Assembly (NCBI RefSeq): GCF_900111935.1
Contig: NZ_FOYN01000001.1
Coordinates: 1 to 64,000, forward strand
Length of the DNA: 64,000 nucleotides
Direction of reading: 5' to 3'
Source: Halorubrum sodomense
Lineage (GTDB): Archaea; Halobacteriota; Halobacteria; Halobacteriales; Haloferacaceae
Part shown: positions 9,204-17,972 of the stretch, in pieces
Position numbering within the stretch: the stretch's first letter is position 1
Layout of the letters: every line of letters starts with the position of its first letter
The notes under the pieces: model-generated
What the model was told of the DNA's origin: nothing
Databases searched by the model: none
The model's input: the letters and a program-made list of their open reading frames with translations, nothing else
Made by a program: the position numbers and the translations under genes

Positions 9204-10184
9204 TTACAAGTGATCGGCCACGTCCTCGGCGAAGTACGTGACGATCAGGTCCGCGCCCGCGCGCTTGAGCGCGGTGAGCGACTCAAGCGCGGTCGCCTCC
9301 AAGTCGAGCCACCCCTTCTCCGCGGCGGCGTGGAGCATCGCGTACTCGCCCGAGACGTTGTACGCGGCGATGGGGCGGTCGAACTCCCGCCGGAGGTCGC
9401 CGACGACGTCGAGGTACGGCAGCCCGGGCTTCACCATCAACACGTCGGCCCCCTGCTCGGCGTCGAGCCGCGCCTCCCGGAGCGCCTCGCGGCGGTTCGC
9501 GGGATCCATCTGGTAGTGTCGGCGGTCACCGAACGCGGGCGCGCCGTCGGCCGCGTCGCGGAACGGGCCGTAGAAGGCGGACTCGTACTTCGCGGCGTAG
9601 CTCAGGACGGCGACGTCCTCGTGGCCCGCGGCGTCGAGCGCCTCGCGGATCGCTCTCACCTGTCCGTCGGTCATCGACGAGGGAGCGACCACGTCCGCGC
9701 CCGCGTCGGCCTGCGAGACGGCGGTGCGCGCGAGGAGGTCGAGCGTCTCGTCGTTCTTGACGGTGAGCGTCGGGTCCGACTCGGCGGTCTCCTCGATCAC
9801 GCCGCAGTGACCGTGGTCGGTGTACTCGCAGAGGCAGACGTCGCCGATCACGGTGACGTCCGTCTCGGCGGAGAGACGGCGTGTCGCGCGCTGGACGACG
9901 CCGTCGTCGGCGTACGCGCGGCTCCCGGACGCGTCCTTCGACTCCGGGACGCCGAAGAGGATCACGGCCTCGACGCCGGTCTCGCGGATCTCCGCGACGC
10001 GGTCGACCGCCTCGTCGACCGGGACGCGCTCGTGGCCGGGCATCGTCTCGATGGGCACGCGCTCGTCGGTCGTCGCGTCGACGAAGACGGGCGCGACCAG
10101 GTCCGACGCCGAGAGGTCGGTCTCGGCGACGAGCGGGCGAACGCCGTCGGTTCGAAGGCGGCGCGGCCGGTCCGTGAGGTCCAT
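9204..10184 (-). CDS. hemB: Delta-aminolevulinic acid dehydratase (porphobilinogen synthase)
   Basis: A 326-residue enzyme that condenses two 5-aminolevulinates to porphobilinogen in haem and cobamide synthesis. The zinc-binding cysteines are in GDVCLCEYTDHGHCG. The two Schiff-base lysines lie in LSYAAKYESAFYGPFRDA and in MVKPGLPYLD. The start ATG at 10184 fits the family length. It is a single gene on the minus strand, with the small zinc-finger gene 10314-10478 and the PHP gene upstream on the same strand. The cysteine set indicates a zinc-dependent form. Confidence 0.97.
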   Translation of the reverse strand: MDLTDRPRRLRTDGVRPLVAETDLSASDLVAPVFVDATTDERVPIETMPGHERVPVDEAVDRVAEIRETGVEAVILFGVPESKDASGSRAYADDGVVQRATRRLSAETDVTVIGDVCLCEYTDHGHCGVIEETAESDPTLTVKNDETLDLLARTAVSQADAGADVVAPSSMTDGQVRAIREALDAAGHEDVAVLSYAAKYESAFYGPFRDAADGAPAFGDRRHYQMDPANRREALREARLDAEQGADVLMVKPGLPYLDVVGDLRREFDRPIAAYNVSGEYAMLHAAAEKGWLDLEATALESLTALKRAGADLIVTYFAEDVADHL

Positions 10185-10313
10185 ACCGACCGGTTGGTCC
10201 CGCGCGGCCTTTTAGCGTTCGTCTCGGCTCCGGTCGGCTCGGACTCGGCCGGCTCGGCGGTTGCTCGACGGTGAGAGGGGTCGCTCGACGGGGAGGGGAT
10301 CCGGGCGCCGCGG

Positions 10314-10478
10314 CTACTCGGACGACTCGATGTCGATCCGGTCGCGGAGCGCCGTGAGCTCGTCCGACTCCGCGAGCTCCTCGACGCGCTGTTTGAAGTG
10401 GGACTCGCAGAGGCCGACGACCACGCCGCGCTGCTCCGCTTCGTACGTGGCCTCCCGGTCGCAGTAGTGACACCGCAT
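10314..10478 (-). CDS. Small zinc-finger protein, 54 residues
   Basis: A short gene encoding MRCHYCDREATYEAEQRGVV and onward. Cys3-Cys6 (CHYC) and Cys24 with His27 (LCESH) make a CxxC...CxxH zinc site, followed by an acidic helix. The stop is TAG at 10314-10316. It resembles a small haloarchaeal family (DUF6757, recalled and unverified). Its short spacing downstream of the PHP gene (25 bp) suggests co-transcription. Function is unknown. Confidence 0.8.
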   Translation of the reverse strand: MRCHYCDREATYEAEQRGVVVGLCESHFKQRVEELAESDELTALRDRIDIESSE

Positions 10479-10503
10479 ACGCGCCACTCCGTTCGGGGCG
10501 GGC

Positions 10504-11397
10504 TTAATCCTGTTCGTCGGAGGCGGCCGGGGCGGGAGGGTCTCCGGCCGCGAGCTCCTCGACCGAGACCGGCTCGGGCAGTCGCTCGCGGACGGGGTCG
10601 AACGCAGAGACCGTCAGGCCGGCGACGCCGAGCGTCCGCTCGTGCGCGTCGGTCCCGCCGGTTCTGAGCAGATCGTTCTCAGCGGCGAGGCGGTCGATCC
10701 GCGCGTCGTCGACCGCGCGGTCGTACGGGTAGAAGCGCTCGACCGCCTCGACCGCGTCGCGGTCGCGGGCGACGCCGAGCGCCTCGTCGACGCGGTCGTA
10801 CCGGAACGGGTGCGCGAGCCCGACGAGGGCGCAGGCGTCCGCGAGCAGGTCGAGCCCCTCGTCGAGCGGCGTCACGTCGCGGGCGACGTAGCAGGGACCG
10901 TCGTTCCCGATCAGCTCGTCGAACGCCTCGGCGTAGTCGTAGGGCGCGTCGGACGCGTCGATGGCCCGGGCGATGTGCGGTCGTCCCAGTCCGGCGCGGG
11001 GCTCGACGTCGAGGTCGACGCCGAGACGGTCCTCGACCGACTCGAGGATCGCGGCGCCGCGCTCCCGGCGGTCGCGCTGGAGGCGGTCGATCTCCGCGTC
11101 GAGCGCGTCGGTGTGCTCGACGCCGTACCCGAGGAGGTCCAGGCGCTCGAAGCCGGCGTCGACGCGGAGTTCGATCCCACGGGCGATCCGGACGCCGTCG
11201 CGCTCGACGACCGGCGCGTCGAGACCGGGGTGGATCCGGTCGTGGTCGGTGACGGCGACCCAGTCCACGCCCGCCTCGCGGGCGGCCGCGGGCACCTCGT
11301 CGAGGGTCAGAGTCCCGTCCGAGACGGTCGTGTGCGCGTGAAGGTCGGCGACGACGGGATCGCCGGGGGCGTCGGAATCGACGGAATCGACGGGCAT
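10504..11397 (-). CDS. PHP-domain phosphoesterase
   Basis: A 297-residue PHP-superfamily metal-dependent phosphoesterase. The motifs DLHAH (18-22) and TDHDRIH (50-56) provide metal ligands, further histidines lie in GLAHPFRYDR, and TDAHER closes the site near the C-terminus. Homologues hydrolyse nucleotides or histidinol phosphate; the substrate cannot be chosen from sequence alone. The N-terminus is short and acidic. It is probably in one transcription unit with 10314-10478 and faces the divergent gene at 11545. Confidence 0.9.
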   Translation of the reverse strand: MPVDSVDSDAPGDPVVADLHAHTTVSDGTLTLDEVPAAAREAGVDWVAVTDHDRIHPGLDAPVVERDGVRIARGIELRVDAGFERLDLLGYGVEHTDALDAEIDRLQRDRRERGAAILESVEDRLGVDLDVEPRAGLGRPHIARAIDASDAPYDYAEAFDELIGNDGPCYVARDVTPLDEGLDLLADACALVGLAHPFRYDRVDEALGVARDRDAVEAVERFYPYDRAVDDARIDRLAAENDLLRTGGTDAHERTLGVAGLTVSAFDPVRERLPEPVSVEELAAGDPPAPAASDEQD

Positions 11398-11544
11398 GAA
11401 GGCGAATAGCCGCGCCCGACACTAAGCGGCGGCGGTCCCGACCGCGGCCGGGAAAGATCGAATATAAGGCAGTATAAGGTATTCCCTCCGACTAAGGTCG
11501 TACATGGACAATCATTAAGAACCGTCGGCGGTTTCCGTCCGTTG

Positions 11545-11829
11545 ATGCGCTTGAACGGCGTCGACGACCGACTCGAACGGCACCAGTACCCGACCACCTC
11601 TGAGGAGATCATCGCGGCTCACGGCAACGCGACCGTAGAGCTCGCGAACGGGTCCGAGCGGCTCGGCGACGTCTTGGAGCGGTTCGGCGATCAGACGTTC
11701 GAGGACGCGGAGGACGTGTTCACCGCGATCCGCGCCGGCGTCTGTCACCGCGGCGTCGGTCGCCGGTTCTACTCGGACCGCGACCCGACCACCGACGCGG
11801 AGGAGGGGCCCTCGCCGGTCTCGTTCTGA
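11545..11829 (+). CDS. DUF5789-like small haloarchaeal protein
   Basis: A 94-residue protein beginning MRLNGVDDRLERHQYPTTSE, with a conserved C-terminal GVCHRGVGRRFYSDRDP. This pattern fits the haloarchaeal DUF5789 family (recalled), whose members are small, acidic and of unknown function, sometimes proposed to bind DNA. The ATG at 11545 is preferred over TTG at 11542. TATA-like AATATAAGGC lies about 80 bases upstream and a weaker ATCATTAAG closer. No operon partner. Confidence 0.78.
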   Translation: MRLNGVDDRLERHQYPTTSEEIIAAHGNATVELANGSERLGDVLERFGDQTFEDAEDVFTAIRAGVCHRGVGRRFYSDRDPTTDAEEGPSPVSF

Positions 11830-11907
11830 CGCGCCGAACCGACCGGAGTCCGTACCCCCGTTTTCGAAGGCCGATCGCGGAGCGTCCCGTCCCGCAGAGC
11901 GACGCGG

Positions 11908-12957
11908 CTACGGGTCGAGGTCGACGGCCCCGGAGAGGTCGAGCGGGACCGACCCCTGCTGATACCCTTCTATCGAGCCGCCGGGGTCGGCGCGGTAGAC
12001 GACCGCTGGCTTGTGACGGACCGCGGGCTCGGCCTCGCGCACGGCCGCCCACTCGTCGGCCGGGAACGACGAGCAGTCGACGAACAGCGTGACGCCGCCC
12101 GCGTGGGCCGCGAGCTGCCCGCTCGTCTTCGTCTCGACGGTGTCGCGGACGGCGGCGACGGGGTCGCTCGCGGAGCGCCCGGCGGTCGGCTGCGGGCGCG
12201 TCACCTCGACGAGCCGGCCGGCGCCCGTCTCGGGGTCCGTCGCGCGGAAGTCGAGCGAGTGGCCCGTCGTCACCTCGATCTCCGGGGTGACCTCGTAGCT
12301 CGCCTCGGTGAGGATCCGGGCCGCGGTGAACTCGGCTATCGCCGCGCTCATCCGGACGAGGTCCCGCGAGGCGGAGGTGCCGAGCTTCCCGGCCATGACC
12401 TCGCGGTAGTCGTCGAGCGTCCCCGGCCGGAGGGTCTCCTCGACGAATCCGGTCCCCGACTCGCGGGTCGCGTCCGGGAACCCTGCCGCGTGCTCGCGGA
12501 AGAACGCACGGCTCGTCTCCGCGCCGTCCTTCGAGCAGAACACGGGCAGGAAGTACCACGAGACGTGCGGGTAGTCGGCAAGCCACGGCTCGTCGTCGTG
12601 GAGCCCGGCGAGCAGCTCCCGCTGGGCCCACCGCGAGACCGGGTACGGAACCTCGTCGAAGCCGTACTTGTCCGTCCGCCAGAGTTCGCTCGGCGTCTCC
12701 GTGTTACCGAGCCAGTACCCCGTCGGCCCTCCGTCGGCGTCGGGCGGGGGGTCCGCGTCGTCGCCGGTCCAGCAGAACAGCGCGAACGACCCGTCGTCCA
12801 TGTCGAACCGGCGCGCCTCGTAATCGGGGGGCGGCGCGAACCACGGGGCGCCGGCGGTCGCTCCGAGGCTCTCGTCGAGCGGTCGGCCGATCTGCGAACG
12901 GACTCGGTCCGGACCCCACCGACCGGGCGAACGCCTGAAACGGAGCGGTTGTGCCAC
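11908..12957 (-). CDS. DUF5784-like protein with possible nuclease fold
   Basis: A 349-residue haloarchaeal protein starting MAQPLRFRRSPGRWGPDRVR, matching what I recall of the DUF5784 family. The N-terminal half has aromatic stretches (YFLPVFCSKDGAETSRAFF). The C-terminal half contains HSLDFRATDPETGAGRLVEVTRPQ, which places an Asp and, one strand later, Glu-Val-Thr in the spacing of a PD-(D/E)XK nuclease core, then LFVDCSSF. Lysine of the motif is replaced by Thr, so activity is uncertain. It is divergent from the DUF5786 gene at 13077. Confidence 0.72.
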   Translation of the reverse strand: MAQPLRFRRSPGRWGPDRVRSQIGRPLDESLGATAGAPWFAPPPDYEARRFDMDDGSFALFCWTGDDADPPPDADGGPTGYWLGNTETPSELWRTDKYGFDEVPYPVSRWAQRELLAGLHDDEPWLADYPHVSWYFLPVFCSKDGAETSRAFFREHAAGFPDATRESGTGFVEETLRPGTLDDYREVMAGKLGTSASRDLVRMSAAIAEFTAARILTEASYEVTPEIEVTTGHSLDFRATDPETGAGRLVEVTRPQPTAGRSASDPVAAVRDTVETKTSGQLAAHAGGVTLFVDCSSFPADEWAAVREAEPAVRHKPAVVYRADPGGSIEGYQQGSVPLDLSGAVDLDP

Positions 12958-13076
12958 GGACGTGTGGTATCACGCCCCGAGGTTAATCGATTCCGGTGGG
13001 CGGACCCGGACGTTCACGGTTTATGATGCTTTTGGCGACAGGTATATTACAGGAAACGGCCAAGTGTGACTGTACC

Positions 13077-13250
13077 ATGTCAATAGGTGCCTATGATGAG
13101 GCGGAACACGAGCGTCGCGAGAAGAAGACCAGCGAAGTCGACGCCGACTTCGACGCGGAGCGGCCCGAGTACTCCGGGTCCCTGACATACGATTCGGGCG
13201 ACTCGACGGAGGCACTCCTCGACAAGTTCGAAGAGCTTCAAGAGAAGTGA
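13077..13250 (+). CDS. DUF5786-like small acidic protein
   Basis: A 57-residue protein, MSIGAYDEAEHERREKKTSE and onward, ending STEALLDKFEELQEK. It fits the haloarchaeal DUF5786 family (recalled): strongly acidic, a short beta segment (YSGSLTYDSG), and a C-terminal helix. A TATA-like GGTATATTAC lies at 13041-13050, about 30 bases before the ATG, consistent with a short or absent leader. The far upstream ATG in frame is not used by homologues. Function unknown. Confidence 0.8.
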   Translation: MSIGAYDEAEHERREKKTSEVDADFDAERPEYSGSLTYDSGDSTEALLDKFEELQEK

Positions 13251-13383
13251 CGCGGCCGCTGGGGCGCCGCGCCTTCTGATTCCGTTCTCGAACGCCGCTA
13301 GCGACGACTCGACTCTCGATAGCGATCGATAGCGATCGGTCGAACGCCGCCGGTCCCGACGCTCGCGAGCGACGTCGTGATGC

Positions 13384-14052
13384 TCACGAGAGGAGGATGG
13401 CCGCCGTACAGACGACCGCGACCGCGACGACGTGACCCACCACCGCGCCGAGCAGCACCGGTTCGGTGAGCAGGAACGGCACGAGCGCGAGTTGGACGGC
13501 CGAGAAGCCGATATTCTCGGCGTCGAGTCGACGGACCGTCGACCGCTCGTCGGCCGGGAGGTCGACGTGGACCGCGCGCCACAGCGCGACGACAGCGCTC
13601 CACCACGAGGTGCCGATACGGTACGTGAGATCCCAGAGGACGAGCAGCGTGAGGTAGACGACCGGAATCGGCGGATCCGGGCCGAAGAGCCGATCGATGA
13701 GTGTGCCGTCCCACGCGAACAGGTACGTCACCAGCGCGATGAACGCCAGCACGCCCAACACGATCTCGATGCTCGACCCGAACAGCAGCCGCTTGTGTTC
13801 GGGGGGCGTCCCGAGCAGCCGGTTTTTCGCGCCCAGTCGGTGCATCTCGACGCTCCCGACGGCGGCGACGACGACGGCGACCGTCCCGGCGGCGACGGCG
13901 TTCCAGGTCCCGTAGTACCAGCCGAGCGTCACCACCCCCAGTTCGAAGAGGGCAAACTGGATCGCGACCGCCAGCGTCCGGGAGATCCCCAGGCCGGGGA
14001 TCCCGCCGACGAGGCTCTCGTACACCCACGTCTCGCCGTAGTTGCGGCTCAC
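13384..14052 (-). CDS. Haloarchaeal membrane protein, function unknown
   Basis: A 222-residue protein with a GTG start (VSRNYGETWVYES) whose first bases overlap the stop of the upstream epimerase gene in a GTGA junction, so the two are translationally coupled. About six hydrophobic segments are visible, among them IQFALFELGVVTLGWYYG, IVLGVLAFIALVTYLFAW, VYLTLLVLWDLTYRIG and VPFLLTEPVLLGAVVGHV. Conserved WDLTYRIGTSWW lies between membrane helices. No catalytic motif is recognised. The coupled dehydrogenase-like gene suggests a shared membrane-linked redox or lipid task, which is inference. Confidence 0.8.
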   Translation of the reverse strand: MSRNYGETWVYESLVGGIPGLGISRTLAVAIQFALFELGVVTLGWYYGTWNAVAAGTVAVVVAAVGSVEMHRLGAKNRLLGTPPEHKRLLFGSSIEIVLGVLAFIALVTYLFAWDGTLIDRLFGPDPPIPVVYLTLLVLWDLTYRIGTSWWSAVVALWRAVHVDLPADERSTVRRLDAENIGFSAVQLALVPFLLTEPVLLGAVVGHVVAVAVVCTAAILLS

Positions 14053-14993
14053 GAGGAGACCCCGGGGAGCGCGCTCAGTCGGGATCGCTCGGAACCTCGC
14101 GACTCGGTCAGCGCCCGCGCGACCGCGAGTTCGAAGGGGGTCCGCTCCACGGCGACGAACTCGCGGATCCGATCGTCTTCGACGATCACGGTGTTGCGGA
14201 GCCCCTCGACCAGCGAGCGGGCGAGGTACGGGTTCACGTCGGTGACGAGTCGAAGCCACCGGGCGGACAGCCCCGGGCTCAACACCGGCACCCTGACGAT
14301 CCGGAGCCCGCCCCCGAGCTGTCGCCTGGTCCGGCGGAGGATCTCGGCGTACGTCAACACCTCCGGCCCGCCGATCTCGAAGGTCTCGCCCGCGGTCTCG
14401 GGGACGCCGAGGACGCCGGCGAGGTACGCTATCACGTCCGCGACCGCGATCGGCTGACACAGCGTGTCGACCCACTTCGGGGTGACCATCACCGGGAGCC
14501 GTCGCGCGAGCCCGGCGATCACCTCGAAGCTGGCGCTGCCGGCGCCGATGATGATCGCGGCCCGGAGCGTCGTGAGCGCCGGGTCGCCCTCGGCGAGGAT
14601 CCGCTCCACTTCGCGGCGCGACCGGAGGTGCTCGGAGAGCTCCTCGCGGTCCTCCCCGAGCCCGCCGAGGTAGACGATCCGGTCGATCCCCGCCTCGGAC
14701 GCGGCCGCGGCGAAGTTGGTCGCGCAGTTGCGGTCGCGCTCCTCGTACCCGGGGCCGCCGTCCATCGAGTGGACGAGGTAGTACGCGGCGTCGACCGCCT
14801 CGCCGTCGAGTTCGAAGGCGGGCGGGAGCGTCTCCGGTTCCAGGAGGTCGCCCTCGACGACCGAGACGCCCTCGGGCGCGTCGTAGCCGTCGGCGTCGCG
14901 GACGAGCGCGACCACGTCGTGGCCGCGCGCCAGAAGCGTCGGGACCAGTCGGCTCCCGACGAATCCGGTCGCGCCGGTGACGAGCACTCGCAT
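14049..14993 (-). CDS. NAD(P)H-binding short-chain dehydrogenase/epimerase-like protein
   Basis: A 314-residue extended Rossmann protein. The glycine motif GATGFVG is at residues 7-13. The usual Tyr-x3-Lys triad is not evident; the YLVHSMDGG region instead resembles atypical NDUFA9-like or NmrA-like members, which bind NAD(P) without classical dehydrogenase chemistry. The C-terminal domain (GGPEVLTYAEILRRTRRQLG) is typical of that group. The ATG at 14993 gives the exact N-terminal beta strand MRVLVTG. It overlaps the membrane-protein gene downstream. Substrate unknown. Confidence 0.88.
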   Translation of the reverse strand: MRVLVTGATGFVGSRLVPTLLARGHDVVALVRDADGYDAPEGVSVVEGDLLEPETLPPAFELDGEAVDAAYYLVHSMDGGPGYEERDRNCATNFAAAASEAGIDRIVYLGGLGEDREELSEHLRSRREVERILAEGDPALTTLRAAIIIGAGSASFEVIAGLARRLPVMVTPKWVDTLCQPIAVADVIAYLAGVLGVPETAGETFEIGGPEVLTYAEILRRTRRQLGGGLRIVRVPVLSPGLSARWLRLVTDVNPYLARSLVEGLRNTVIVEDDRIREFVAVERTPFELAVARALTESRGSERSRLSALPGVSS

Positions 14994-15144
14994 ACCGTCT
15001 CGTGGGGCGGAACGACCATAAGCCCCGGCCCGCGCGGAGGGCGGTCGGAGCCACACGCGTCGGGAGGCGAGACGCGAGGCGGAACCCCCTGTGGACCGGA
15101 CCGCGGACCGATCGCTAGAAGTGCCCCCGGGTTCCTCGTCCGGT

Positions 15145-16059
15145 ATGCGCGCAGGCGAGTTCGAACCGGTCCGGGGCGTCGAGGACCTGTACGTCCACGA
15201 CACCGGCATGTTCGACACCGACGAGTACGGCGCCGTCTACGTGTACGACGCCGAGCGACCGATCGTGATAGACACCGGGACGGGGGCGAACCGGGAGGCC
15301 CTCTTCGAGAGCATCGAGGCGATCGGGATCGACCGCGAGGAGCTCGCGTGGATCCTGCCGACTCACGCCCACCTCGACCACGCCGGGGGGGCGGGTTACC
15401 TCGCGGCGCGGTACCCGAACGCGGCGGTCCGGGTGCCCGAGAAGGGCGTCCGGCACCTCGTCGACCCGGGGGCGCTCGTCGACGGCACCAAGTCGGCGGT
15501 CGGAGACCAGTGGGAGTACTACGCGGAGCCGAAACCGATCCCCGACGATCGGATCGAAGGGGTGAGCGGGGGCGACCGGATCGACCTCGGCGACCGCGAG
15601 CTCGTCGTTCACGACGCGCCCGGTCACGCGCCCCACCACGCGATCTATCACGACCCCGACGCCGGCGTCGTGTTCGCCGCCGACGCCGCCGGCATCTACG
15701 TCCCCGAGGTCGACGCGGTGACCCCGACGACGCCGCCGCCGCAGTTCGACTTCGAGGAGTGCCTCGACGACATCCGACTGATCGAGGAGATCGACCCGAA
15801 CACGCTCTGTTTCGGCCACTTCGGCCCGCGGGACTGCGACGCGGACCTGATCGGCGAGGCGAAGCGGGCGTACGTCGAGTGGGTCGAGCGCGTCCGCGAG
15901 AAGCGCGCCGAACTCGGTGACGACGAGGCGGTCGTCGACCACTTCGAGGCGGCGAGCCGCGACGTCGACTACTGGAACCCCGAGCGCGCCAGGGCGAACA
16001 CGAGCCTGAACGCGCGCGGCGTGTTGACGTATCTCGATCGGGTCGACGGCGAGGAGTGA
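15145..16059 (+). CDS. MBL-fold metallo-hydrolase
   Basis: A 304-residue metallo-beta-lactamase fold protein. THAHLDHAGG (73-82) supplies the HxHxDH metal ligands, APGHAPHH the next histidine, FAADAAG the bridging Asp, and CFGHFG the last histidine. Proteins of this kind are often hydroxyacylglutathione hydrolase-like thioesterases or lactonases; the substrate is unknown. The start MRAGEFEPV (15145) is preferred over an upstream ATG at 15091, because the fold begins here and the gap to the divergent epimerase gene then holds a promoter. Confidence 0.88.
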   Translation: MRAGEFEPVRGVEDLYVHDTGMFDTDEYGAVYVYDAERPIVIDTGTGANREALFESIEAIGIDREELAWILPTHAHLDHAGGAGYLAARYPNAAVRVPEKGVRHLVDPGALVDGTKSAVGDQWEYYAEPKPIPDDRIEGVSGGDRIDLGDRELVVHDAPGHAPHHAIYHDPDAGVVFAADAAGIYVPEVDAVTPTTPPPQFDFEECLDDIRLIEEIDPNTLCFGHFGPRDCDADLIGEAKRAYVEWVERVREKRAELGDDEAVVDHFEAASRDVDYWNPERARANTSLNARGVLTYLDRVDGEE

Positions 16060-16159
16060 CTCGCCGGGGAGACGCGACGGAGATTCGACTACCGCCGAGA
16101 CGCGACGCGGACCCGCCGAGAGAAACGCCCTAAACCCCGCCGTCCGTAGTCCAGACCAG

Positions 16160-16765
16160 ATGGGCATCTTCGACACGATCCGGGCCGTGCTCGGGACGAG
16201 CGCCGAGACCGACGCGACCCGCGACGCGGACCCCGAGGACCTCTTCGGGATGTCGACCGCGTACATGACGATGGAGGCTGACCTCCGGTACGACCACTGC
16301 GGGGAGGCCGCGCTCTGCTTCTCCGGGATGGACAGCACCCGCTTCGACGAGGCGGTCGAGACCGTCGAGGCCATTCTGGACGCCGGCGAGATAGAGACCG
16401 GAACCGGCTTTCACCGCCACGAGGACGACCACGGCTACCAGTGGTTCGTCTTAGAGGACGACGACCCGGAAGACCTGGTGACCAGCGTCCACTTCGCCGC
16501 CGACCAGTTCATCGAGGAGGGGTTCGGGTCGCGGCTGCTCGCGGCCGTGTTCGGCTTCGAGAACGACGACGGTCCGGCCTACTGGATCTACTCGTTCCGG
16601 CGCGGCGCGTACTACCCGTTCGCGCCGCGGGGGACGAACGACCGGAACCAGCGGATAGAGTTCAAACTCCAGTCGGTCCTCGACGGGGAGCTCGGCTTAG
16701 AGGACGACGAGTCCTACTGGTACCCCCTCTGGCCCGACGCGCCCGGGAACCACCCGTGGGAGTGA
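16160..16765 (+). CDS. pspAB: PspA-associated protein PspAB
   Basis: A 201-residue haloarchaeal protein beginning MGIFDTIRAVLGTSAETDAT, with conserved EDLFGMSTAYMTMEADL, LVTSVHFAADQFIEEGFGSRLLAA and WIYSFRRGAYYPFAPR. These match what I recall of the PspAB family linked to phage-shock-like envelope stress proteins. No PspA gene is in the window. A small downstream membrane-protein gene begins 26 bp after the stop and may share the transcript. Confidence 0.85.
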   Translation: MGIFDTIRAVLGTSAETDATRDADPEDLFGMSTAYMTMEADLRYDHCGEAALCFSGMDSTRFDEAVETVEAILDAGEIETGTGFHRHEDDHGYQWFVLEDDDPEDLVTSVHFAADQFIEEGFGSRLLAAVFGFENDDGPAYWIYSFRRGAYYPFAPRGTNDRNQRIEFKLQSVLDGELGLEDDESYWYPLWPDAPGNHPWE

Positions 16766-16790
16766 GCGCCGATTCGACGGGGGTGACCAG

Positions 16791-17300
16791 ATGAGCGACG
16801 AGCGCGACCCGAGCCCCGAGCCGGACCCCGTGGGCGGAACTGACGCAAGAGGGCGAAACACCCCGAAGAAGCGACTGCTGCGCGGGATCGCCGTCCAGGC
16901 CACGGTCGTCGCCGCGGCGGTCCACCTGCTGTGGGCGTGGCCGCGGCTGGGATCGCCGCCGGACGCGCGTCCCTACTTCTTCCTCGCGGGGAGCGCGCTC
17001 GCGGCCGCGGTCGCCGTCGCGACCCTCCGGGGCGGGGAGTACCGGCGGCTGTACGCGCTCGGCGCGGGGACGCTCGGGGCGTTCCTCGGCGGGTTCCTCG
17101 CATGGCACGGGGGCGACGCGGCCGCGGCGCTGGCGGCGGAGCCGCTGGCGGTCGTCGCGGTGATCGTCGAGATCGTCGGCGTCGGCGCCTACCTCGCGCT
17201 CTACCGCCTCGCGCCGCCGACGAGCGTCGCCGTCGAGCGGCGGCGAGGAGAGGAGCCGGACGAGAGGGAAAAGAAGGAAGCCGAGGAGGAGCCGTCGTGA
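16791..17300 (+). CDS. Small membrane protein, function unknown
   Basis: A 169-residue protein with a charged N-terminus (MSDERDPSPEPDPVGGTDAR) and about four transmembrane helices: ATVVAAAVHLLWAW, FFLAGSALAAAVAVATL, LGAGTLGAFLGGFLAW and PLAVVAVIVEIVGVGAYLAL. The C-terminal tail is highly charged (KKEAEEEPS). It overlaps the YigZ/IMPACT gene through GTGA at 17297-17300, so the pair is translationally coupled. No family recognised. Confidence 0.78.
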   Translation: MSDERDPSPEPDPVGGTDARGRNTPKKRLLRGIAVQATVVAAAVHLLWAWPRLGSPPDARPYFFLAGSALAAAVAVATLRGGEYRRLYALGAGTLGAFLGGFLAWHGGDAAAALAAEPLAVVAVIVEIVGVGAYLALYRLAPPTSVAVERRRGEEPDEREKKEAEEEPS

Positions 17301-17929
17301 CCGGCGCGTATCGGACGGTGGCCGAGCGCGCGACCGCGCGGTTCGAGGTCCGCGGCTCGGAGTTCCTCGGGCACGTCGCCCCCGTCGACACGGTCGACGC
17401 GGCGGAGTCGTTCGTCGCGGACATCCGCGAGGAGTACGGCGACGCGACCCACAACGTGCCCGCGTACCGGGTGCCCGCGGGCGAGCCCTCGGAGCGCGCA
17501 CCGGGCTCGGAGCCGATGCTCAGGGAGTACTCGTCGGACGACGGCGAGCCGACCGGCTCCGCGGGCAAGCCCGCGCTGAACGTCCTCCAGCAGCGCGAGG
17601 TCCGGAACGTCGCCGCGGTGGTGACGCGGTACTACGGCGGGACGAACCTCGGGGTCGGCGGGCTCGCGCGCGCCTACTCGCGAGCGGTGAAGGAAGGGAT
17701 CGACGGCGCCGGCGTGATCGAGGAGCGGCCCCACCGCACTCTCGTCGTCGAGACCGAGTACGACGACTCCGGGACGGTCAGGGGCGTGATCGAGTCGACC
17801 GGCGTCGAGTTCGACGCCGACTACGGCGAGCGCGTCCGGTTCGACCTTCGGGTGCCGGTCGCGGAGGTCGACCCGCTTCGCGAGCGCCTCAACGACGCGA
17901 CGAGCGGGCGGGTAGAGATCGACCGGTAG
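17297..17929 (+). CDS. YigZ/IMPACT-family protein
   Basis: A 210-residue protein of the YigZ/IMPACT family, with a GTG start overlapping the upstream stop. The N-terminal IMPACT domain carries the diagnostic HNVPAYRV, SDDGEPTGSAGKPALNVLQ and RNVAAVVTRYYGGTNLGVGGLARAYSRAV; the C-terminal ferredoxin-like domain follows (residues 140-210). Family members bind ribosomes or regulate translation under stress in eukaryotes; the archaeal role is unknown. The gene converges on the DNA polymerase D small subunit gene. Confidence 0.93.
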   Translation: MTGAYRTVAERATARFEVRGSEFLGHVAPVDTVDAAESFVADIREEYGDATHNVPAYRVPAGEPSERAPGSEPMLREYSSDDGEPTGSAGKPALNVLQQREVRNVAAVVTRYYGGTNLGVGGLARAYSRAVKEGIDGAGVIEERPHRTLVVETEYDDSGTVRGVIESTGVEFDADYGERVRFDLRVPVAEVDPLRERLNDATSGRVEIDR

Positions 17930-17972
17930 CGGTCGCGGGCGGCTCGGAACGCGGCCCGGCGGACGCGCCGCC

